A stretch of 64,000 bases of DNA from Plasmodium relictum (lineage: Eukaryota > Apicomplexa > Aconoidasida > Haemosporida > Plasmodiidae): NCBI RefSeq assembly GCF_900005765.1, contig NC_041685.1:620001-684000 (forward strand). Direction: 5' to 3'. Every line of letters starts with the position of its first letter. Position 1 is the stretch's first letter. Both the position numbers and the translations under genes were made by a program. The notes beneath the pieces were generated by a model. That model worked only from the letters and a program-made list of their open reading frames with translations. It was not told the origin of the DNA and searched no databases. Below, in pieces: positions 59,301 to 64,000 of the stretch.

Positions 59301-59388
59301 CTATGTCTTTTTTCTCTTTTTCAATACTATTAACATTGTTTATAACAAATACATGAATCTTACTACCACATTTTTCATTAGACATCAT
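50350..59388 (-). CDS. RCC-PIP: giant RCC1-repeat and coiled-coil protein
   Basis: Intronless, 3012 residues. Residues about 55-420 hold RCC1-like beta-propeller repeats, for example SSGYHHIAFISKDGELFTYG with DNTYGQLGNN, and NFIYSWGENNNGVLGH. A poly-Asn tract follows (about 455-530), then a very long Asn/Lys/Asp/Glu-rich, probably disordered region. Around 2220-2530 is a strong coiled coil (heptads of Leu/Lys/Glu), then more low-complexity sequence to a C-terminus at NIFNTQDY. A canonical PP1-docking RVxF-type motif, KSVSF, lies at residues 870-874. This architecture and the neighbour (ELO gene) fit the Plasmodium protein described as RCC-PIP, a scaffold binding PP1 and a calcium-dependent kinase. 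I rely on memory for that identity. RCC1 repeats may also mean a Ran-related role, which is less likely. Confidence 0.88.
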   Translation of the reverse strand: MMSNEKCGSKIHVFVINNVNSIEKEKKDIDKEENKKEIEKNIEVNDDENKSDDTINSNENNLNRKKEEIITHKIYYPQVKIVKVSCGKSIIGFLSIVGKIYCWHLNNFNDFDKNVPYLLVDNLLKNKTIHDVSSGYHHIAFISKDGELFTYGDNTYGQLGNNIINKDDYIEDVDKEKCSNINNYKIKNKKKYKVYKVDVQNDIVKCVYCSEKYTLYLTIDGLLYGFGLINEHFIKGKMNKNKIGKILTKPHHIHTNNIAFKKISIGINFILAINFNNFIYSWGENNNGVLGHSNCIDSYEPKKIENLINVIFISAGKVSLCKTIDEEIYIWGGNYGNKPNLIKNKFDDMHINNNFIIGLCGKKNIWVKNIDNFSHGYYINNLKINLLCSYDNLIIGVENYEEENDLNGKTSIIQHKSKQNCNNLNTPVGITENGVNIRNNPIDIVNNYISLSNENNNSNNINNNMNNNNINNNNNNSNNGNDKNNNNNNNNNNSSNDNNNNSNNNNNNNNSINDLSENNKRAMNDNLNMNDGKHHAYKDSININDLNCIKNNIVLSNANINEYNDECNNTNDNKGEKIFNENNKDIYNIENNKKLESEYDSAYKGVFCDTETDFFNEKKDSKLPINNSEWEKKNMKNFLLNDNFNRNSKRIPLKEELNRNGELNMQYPSIINNSDLSEEKKKIYIKEMGKDITNINCVNNIQSNNNNKNDLNNSSLECIDNKKYSTNYDTTCKESIAMERKSNQNNKIYANCSYEINEDQNKKENENSYLRNVESNIKNDYYNEIEINDKYMESLEDNLRDNYERKHEMEMEDEYYDDEYEDDNNFYDENDFNSLSHRNIIIINKKVTEKDQFNLKSSLKKCSSSEGIKKSVSFSNYVYDLAKNNYELINLNSNDEVSLSEAEKENRKFSYDYDINEFSNNCHYKIHNSSDEDKTIFNINKNQSNLKERVDEGKISLNDFQNNPIKDPIFTDKLNDGTSFQERTNEYIKEHKLCSKNINIVEKDLIGHKHDLLNDISTDPEENYPSYKDKLEGEKENKSTGTHRKVGNIDNLVSNNSNEFLDLCNLKDNDKGTINKLSNERLKSECVHNNDKSKYKMADQEKEHDLEYIKENNNSYLNTEETHMVDINLDKNITKIEKNDNIYSESCITTDTKSLLKECQKSSIYNYRDSSSYECHKNDNINKNYTNNKISDTKKNANNSYNVDVLSGVECPDNIPSYPMNKKENIHFLNNKKYYNCKTENSHLNINSNNNIKKGLDEFNFFCNNNNSFDNDFAHNSINCVNIEEKEKENLKKNEKECDEINNKKRSNDDTMNMKLCNKELNNEKQHNDRNNEKYYNEGNFENYFSEVHKENEHGKMGIYENTYCKDTNEEIKYVEERKKIKNNVKKKSNNILTSKVNATKISKLKSKIVNTVDANDSNSYVSHENNKMKLVKNNKKDVNEYRDKNKSDYFEYIFLRKLKRNLKKNKECNYYEMRKIKNVLGFINNEVINMNKKLKLKSTINKKMKNNINKMQNFCKILKKNDKDSKLDKAAIIAKEKNRKYLKKEISNLSCKSRQIKYNSGKINKSKLTFNENKTFITTATTTNNNNSNILQHLEGEIYNKQEDNEKEFKNTNINRNALISKKKETLTLDHNKEKKIKALLAMDNKSDNNNGIIKQNNLKRNLSEGNITKLRASNIGKKRSLSNKERIMNNKNMANDTKKYICVKNDKNKSEKKKNDYQNKQMFMSCLSVNTLNKNYVDCNNKNECSEKKIVSNIKRNVSACNISDISNNKNYFLNNYSKLKKSDYFSDSDKIPNTSIYSNSYKSNNISNYDYRNLYDAYSSCNDILEMEKQKFRINPLSFQEVKNLKKDELTISSISNIASKEGKSASSTYTSNNNIKICTHEDISNEENANKSNQNFHMNYSEDTFNVYGGKFKAFNSVKLKNKDNNEYNKVQYDNYDKEYSSECDDEKYEMNHICNRLLKKKRKKLLNEKKLKQLKDITENNTTDHSMKLDKENNLKKDNNNLYDNKFKTYEVHKNNEKYPINRNSSINNKKKSSDIKKVSKKGNEALYIYDVNRSKQNIFFNRMPQKKYILSSNNNNNKEKNFENSIIQSKEYNKNEKFGNNDKMKKIENKKCNENENKIVGKVLLDKKKNNKSILLKKLQNKISCMKDDIINEKIKEKKNLKIHDKNSDYSDNINYNETKNIMNIPNNESENANDESCKYYLLNVKEKLKNNLKKRRHKKYVNKIYKTMKYIFNEYNAMKKEKEDANKRNDYLKFLLESTVAKTNEMLRINKNSFQLYIDKMQKENLILKNELDEESYQHHYDLQQLVNKLTNMEKIKDYIICQNEEYNKKIVILAVEYDKLEKKKNELHKIVDKYKLNLEKEKKKKKYILRKIEDSLRVWETDYNELKEKYNSIKNNNDELIKNNEELKQETLKLKEELYNKDVIINKKIEKINNLNMNYVSLKNDYKNNVSDNMYTNKTYDDLLSKYEIMEEFFKKNTEKLEKELLEKEKQIQTFEKEKKDIQDKYLDISKNVTTLKNKLKNLKNYKCNGSSLEIFLESSIDIIFKNLDNVEELKVNENLKNKIINNIKSFMTNENFLKMYNSHNSNLNINSNVNSNNIDNSTTNYINNESDIESNNNVKNLNEKNLNIFNIQNKFMKNKKIKKTVVEEMKQILYLLEKKKNYKYEEKIDELQSEKYVDDTVELLKNNTINNKNTITKKAHERTPSESNGIIDEKKKKKKKNNINHKEKVFNYDNEQVTYLRNKINELTELNKKNKIKIIDEKIHKIKENFENNWQIIGICEDEDTEKKKDDDNNKSEINKELNKINNKPTFQNSKKRYIKTKIKNLQKNNINELLENYSKNNTIVGNTINDLLDRNTQGEKYNDFKNNIIKSTHKENEDNKNISKKNAQLKEIISNDFSSLQNEVLTNKKEHLGRMAKINDMVQEKSINNDMKILLNGTKKINSNNLKGQGVNKNSKKKKSFNAILDKIFDTPIDHSSINENMLNIQNLIESNIKNIFNTQDY
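57850..58025 (-). repeat. poly-Asn coding repeat
   Basis: AAT/AAC triplet repeat in the RCC1-repeat gene, read on the plus strand as ATT/GTT runs. It encodes an Asn-rich stretch directly after the propeller, typical of AT-rich Plasmodium and likely length-variable. Confidence 0.85.
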
Positions 59389-62300
59389 CTTTTTTCTTTT
59401 TTTTAAAATACTTTTTTCATATCTATAAATTAAAATTTACGTATCAACAACAAAAAAAAAAAAATATAATAATTGACAAATCAATTCAAATTAAAACAAA
59501 ATAAAAAATAATACTAAAAAAAAATAAAATAAAATGTTGAAAAAAGATAATAGAACAATAATGAATAAAAAATTACCAAAAAGAAAAGAAAAGAAAAAAA
59601 AAAATACAAAAAAAAGAAAATATAATAATATATTTCAATTGAAATATATCTAAATATGTTACATAAAATTTATACTATAATTTAAATTAAAAAAAAAATA
59701 ATATAAGAAAATATATACAAACACGTATTTTATAGTTATTAAAAAGAAAAAAAAAATGCAAATGTACCAAAAAAGAGATTATAATATAATACAACCTTTA
59801 TTTTTTTCTATTTAATAACATATTTATAAAAAAAAAAAACTTGTCTAGTTCTTTAAAAACACAAACATATTTAATCAAATAAAATATTTCATATTAAAAA
59901 AAAATTAGATAAAATAAATAATAATTTAATATGTAAAAAAAAAAAAAAAGAAGAATAGTACATCCATAAATATATATAAGAAATATTATGTGCGAAAAAC
60001 TACAAAAAAAAAAAAATATCCTAAGAAATTAATAAAGATACTTTAAATTTTTATTTTTTTTTATTTTTTCATTTTCTTATAGTATTTTAATTTCATTCCT
60101 TTGAAATTCTTTTTAATAAATGTAAAAATCAAAAAACTATTCTTGTAAATATAAAATATTTTATATATATTTTTAAAAATTAAAAAAATAAAATCAAATT
60201 TATCTTTTTAAATATAAAAAAAAAAATAGTTTATGAAATATACAAAACAAAACAAAACAAAACAAAACAATACAACAAAGATAAAGAAAAAAAAAAAGGA
60301 AAGAATTTAATAAAAGAGAACAATATTATAAGAATAGAAAATTTTATATATTAACAAATTTATTATAAAGATTTTTTCAAGTATATTCTTAAGGTTATAA
60401 CAATGTACGGTATCAAAAAAAAATAAGAAATTAAATGAAATAATTTTACTTTCTTTTCAACTTATTGTATAAAAAATTCAAAACAAAGACAAAAACATGA
60501 TGATATTATTTCCTTTTTCTTTTTTTTTTTAAATATTAGTTTATTTTAACAAAAAAAAATAATAAAAAAAAAAATAGATTAGTATTTTTTTTTTTAGGTA
60601 CAACTAATATATTCCTTAATATTTAATAATTTTAGTTTTTATTTTTTTTGGCATGAATAAAAAAAAAATTTAAATACATATATGCACGACTAATAAATTA
60701 TACAAATTATTTTAAAAATTGTTTACTTCTAAAAAAAAATATGATCTTTAAAAAAAAAAAAAATTGTTTTTGTAATAATAAAAATAGCGCACTAAATAAA
60801 AGTATAAAAAGAAAAAAAATACTAGAATGTTAATAATTAAAAAATAGTTATTTCTTTGATCTATCCTTTTTAAAATATAAAACTTACAATATATAATTTT
60901 TTTTTAGTTATTTATTCAAAAATGCTAATTTTGAAATAAAAAAAAAAAAAGACAAATATGAGGAAAATAATAAATATTAGTACTTCATTATATAATGAAT
61001 ATTTATTTATGAAAAATTAATTTTTTTTTTTTTTTTTCATTTGTCTAAAAATTTGTTATAAGAGGTATACTGATATATTTATAAATAACTTTAAATTATT
61101 GAAAAACAATGAATCTTTTATTTAAATGGTGATGAAAATTCTTTATATTGCTTTGTATTATTCATTATTAGAAATTATATCTTTTTATATGAAATTTTTG
61201 AGTATATAAAAAAAGAAAGAAAGAAATGCCTTAAATACTAGAATAATTTTTTATTTATTATATTGTTTAACAAAACTTAAATATCGTTCAGTATCATTCA
61301 TCTAGTTATTTTTATTTTAAAAAGTAAATATAAATTCATTAATTTTTTAAGTAAAATATGCCTTTTAAGTATTTTAATTACAAAGTTGCTAATAAGAAAA
61401 AAATATTCTTTCAATGAAAAAAAAAAAAAAAATTTTATAATTATGTAATATATGATTTATGCTTTTGTAATTTCTTTATAATTTATCTTGATATAATTAT
61501 TTTAAGTTTAAAATTGTTTTATGTATTTTTTTATTCTAACAAATTCTGTTTTTATTTTTTCAAGGATAGAACAAAATTAATGTATATAAAGAAAAAATAA
61601 AATTACATTACATTGCGACTCTATTTAATATAAATTTTTTTTTTTTTGCCTTAACAAAAATTAATAAAAAATATTAAAAATTGCTTAAAATATCATTCTA
61701 AAATTGGTTTACACTGAAAAAAAATGTTTTTTAAATATAACAGAAATAATCACAAAAGAAGTAAAATTCACGATACCACATAAATAGCATAATTTATTGG
61801 TATTGCAAGTATTTTTAACAACTAGGTAATTTAAAAAATTTCCATATATTTTTACATATTCAAAGAAACCAAATGTGGAATGTGAATAATTTTTTAATGT
61901 TTCTTAATTCTTAATCTGTGAAAATTTTTTGAATGTATATTTTTAGATTTTTTTTAATTATATTTATTTAAAATTTTCAAATGAATGATAATTTATTATT
62001 AAATAAATATTTTTTAATCTAAATATATAAAATTTAAACAAAATAGGGAACTTTCTTAATATAAAAGAAAGTTTTATAAAATATACTAATATAAGTTTAT
62101 TTTGTTTTTTATTTTATATATAACACTTAGAAGAATGGTAATATTTCAATAAAATAAATGCTAACATTTTTTGCATGCTTAAAAAATTGAAGAGAAAATA
62201 AAATTACATTACATACATAATTTATAAATGCACACTAAATATATAATAATTTCATTTAATATGCTAATTTAAGAATATAAAATTTTCTATATTTCAATAA

Positions 62301-62444
62301 TAAATGAATATATTAATATTTTAAATTATACGTGAATATAAACATATATAATTTACATTGAATAAAAAAAAAAAAAAAAAGAGTTTTTAACGGATAAATA
62401 TTTAAAAAAAAAAAAAAAAAAAGGAAAAAAGAGAGAAAAACAAA
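59389..62444. other. divergent intergenic region
   Basis: 3 kb between the divergent RCC1-repeat and elongase genes, the largest region with no gene-like signal. It holds poly(A) and AAAAG-rich sequence and an AAAAC microsatellite (60243-60270). Presumably two promoters and long 5' UTRs. Confidence 0.6.
60243..60270. repeat. (CAAAA)n pentanucleotide microsatellite
   Basis: Five complete CAAAA units, then degenerating, in the RCC1/ELO divergent promoter region. Confidence 0.85.
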
Positions 62445-64000
62445 ATGAGTATTGTAAATGAACATTATTGGACACCTAAAAAGGGAAGAGAACTTGCTAT
62501 AAAGTATGAGAAGTTAATTTTTTTAATATCATTGTTATATATACCTGCAATATTTATTTTACAAAGATTCATGAAAAAAAGAAAAGAAATAGAAGCAAAA
62601 GTTTGTAAAGTTATTTGGAATTTAACATTGTCATTTTTATCTTTTGTTGGTGTGCTACTAATAATAATATATGACAAAACTATTTTAAAATTCTTAATAG
62701 TAGAAGAAACTGAATATAGCCCCGAGACAAGAGCAGTTATAACTATATTTACATTGACAAAGTTTATTGAATATGGGGATACACTATTTTTAATTCTAAA
62801 AAAAAAAAAATTAACATTTTTGCATAGCTACCATCATTTAAGTGTCGTTATTTATTGTTTATATTCACAAAAAGAATTAGTTTCACACGCGCATTATTTT
62901 GTCTTTTTTAATTTGATTGTTCATAGCATTATGTATTTTTATTTTGGTTTTATATATATTTTACCAAAAATTGTTATTAAAATGAGAAAGTTTATTACAT
63001 GTTTACAAATATTTCAAATGTTTGTAGGAATTTTTATCTCATATTATGCTATAAAACATGTAGATAATCCAGTTTACGTGAATAATGCGATTGCAAGCTT
63101 TACTTTATATTTAACTTACGCATTTCTGTTTTTAAATTTTTATTTTAACAATTATTACAGAAATATAAAAAGTAATGTTGCTACCTATCTAATAAGTATT
63201 CATATATTAGGAATTATTGGATTTATAATGATATGTAAAAGCAAAGATATTCTGAGATTATTTATTGAAGTATCAGTTGGATGCGTTTTCACTCTGACAT
63301 TATTAAATTTTTCTTTTTACTTTAATAAGCATTATTATCAAAATATAAAAAGCAAAATATCTGAAAAAAATTTTATTGAGGAAACAGATCTTTTCAATAA
63401 ATACAAAAAAAGATATTATTCGAATATGGCTCTTTTAAAAAAAATTACTATAAATATGATTAAAACTGGTTTATTATGCTTTAATGGATTAGCTACCTAT
63501 GCACATGATAATATATTTCTTTTTGTAAATTTCTATTCAGAAAAAATTAAAAGAATTGCAAATGATTCAATAATAGATAACTCTAATAAAAAAGTAAATA
63601 ATAACGAAATGAATGATATTTCGTCAACAAAATCTTTACCAAACGATGATTTGAAAAAAAAGAGAAAAAAAACATTCTTTACTTTTTATACATCATTAAA
63701 AGATCTTTACAATTCATCAATCATATCATATATAATATCAAAATCACCAATTGAAAACATTTCTATAAATTTAGAAAATATGAAAACAGATCAATCAAGT
63801 ATCAAAGGTAATTTTAGTTTTCTTTATATAATAAAACAAATCATTCAAAATTATTTATTTTACATTGTATGTTTAATATTGCCAATATATTACGGATTAA
63901 AGGTCTATAATGATGCCTTATTAGGTTTATGTGTACACGGGGCTTTAAGGTGGTTAATTGAACTTTATTCAACAAAAATATTTAATAAAACTCAAAAACT
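62445..64000 (+). CDS. ELO-family fatty acid elongase with C-terminal desaturase-like domain, 3'-partial
   Basis: Open from the ATG to the window edge with no stop: 518 codons seen, no introns. ER membrane 3-ketoacyl-CoA synthase that condenses malonyl-CoA with acyl-CoA. ELO landmarks: KFIEYGDT (106-113, the K..E..DT motif), HSYHH (127-131, the catalytic HxxHH box), NLIVHSIMYFYF (the N..VH..MY motif), and seven or so hydrophobic helices to about 270. ELO proteins normally end near 270-330 residues, but this one goes on. Residues ~300-518 carry further hydrophobic segments whose spacing recalls acyl-CoA delta-9 desaturases, ending LCVHGALRWLIELYSTKIFN, with the desaturase histidines absent. 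The window ends inside this part. The elongase call is firm; the fusion is inference. Confidence 0.9.
   Translation, partial: MSIVNEHYWTPKKGRELAIKYEKLIFLISLLYIPAIFILQRFMKKRKEIEAKVCKVIWNLTLSFLSFVGVLLIIIYDKTILKFLIVEETEYSPETRAVITIFTLTKFIEYGDTLFLILKKKKLTFLHSYHHLSVVIYCLYSQKELVSHAHYFVFFNLIVHSIMYFYFGFIYILPKIVIKMRKFITCLQIFQMFVGIFISYYAIKHVDNPVYVNNAIASFTLYLTYAFLFLNFYFNNYYRNIKSNVATYLISIHILGIIGFIMICKSKDILRLFIEVSVGCVFTLTLLNFSFYFNKHYYQNIKSKISEKNFIEETDLFNKYKKRYYSNMALLKKITINMIKTGLLCFNGLATYAHDNIFLFVNFYSEKIKRIANDSIIDNSNKKVNNNEMNDISSTKSLPNDDLKKKRKKTFFTFYTSLKDLYNSSIISYIISKSPIENISINLENMKTDQSSIKGNFSFLYIIKQIIQNYLFYIVCLILPIYYGLKVYNDALLGLCVHGALRWLIELYSTKIFNKTQK

Noticed and set aside
59389-62444. Centromere candidate because of the extreme A+T
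   Set aside because: It is about 3 kb, but has no distinctive tandem core and composition like other intergenic regions here. It is a divergent promoter region. As I recall, the chromosome 9 centromere is elsewhere.

Overview
The window is nuclear DNA of a malaria parasite (genus Plasmodium). Intergenic DNA is almost pure A+T with long poly(A)/poly(T) runs and (TA)n tracts. Proteins carry Asn/Lys-rich insertions, introns are short with GT..AG ends in T-rich DNA, and the gene products are those of an apicomplexan. RecQ1, gamma-glutamylcysteine synthetase, a small NAP, a DnaJ protein, a sugar transporter, an RCC1-repeat protein and a fatty acid elongase lie together in what I recall as the order of the central part of P. 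falciparum chromosome 9 (not checked here). The extreme A+T suggests P. falciparum-like or avian parasites (P. gallinaceum/P. relictum type) rather than P. vivax-like ones; the species is not decided.

Layout. 1-5022 (+): 3' part of a multi-exon membrane protein with EGF-like modules. 5023-9924: no protein gene, but about 6.8-8.7 kb looks like the telomerase RNA gene: a CCCTGAACCC template complementary to the Plasmodium telomere repeat, a 27-bp perfect hairpin, and about 19 tandem 36-bp hairpin repeats whose substitutions keep RNA pairing. 9925-11763 (+): RecQ helicase. 14578-16701 (+): four-exon unknown protein. 17115-18584 (-): DusA-type tRNA-dihydrouridine synthase. 20872-23835 (+): glutamate-cysteine ligase. 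24243-25721 (-): nucleosome assembly protein, three exons. 28446-30602 (+): five-exon membrane DnaJ protein. 31780-32832 (-): PPPDE peptidase, two exons. 35283-36263 (+): thioredoxin-fold protein without WCxxC. 37921-39691 (+): PDI-like ER protein. 40478-41878 (+): MFS sugar transporter. 42719-44110 (+): OST48/WBP1. 44794-45522 (+): PLP-homeostasis protein. 46084-49130 (-): TLDc protein. 50350-59388 (-): 3012-residue RCC1-repeat/coiled-coil protein. 62445-64000 (+): ELO fatty acid elongase, cut by the window end, apparently continued by a desaturase-like domain that has lost its histidine boxes.

The genes are separate housekeeping units, not an operon. Loose themes are telomere and genome maintenance (telomerase RNA beside RecQ), ER biology (DnaJ, PDI-like, OST48, ELO) and redox (glutathione synthesis, two thioredoxin-fold proteins). 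The strongest candidates for new biology are the hairpin array inside the putative telomerase RNA and the ELO/pseudo-desaturase fusion. Exon boundaries were inferred by reading GT..AG sites with matching codon phase; no transcript data were available.
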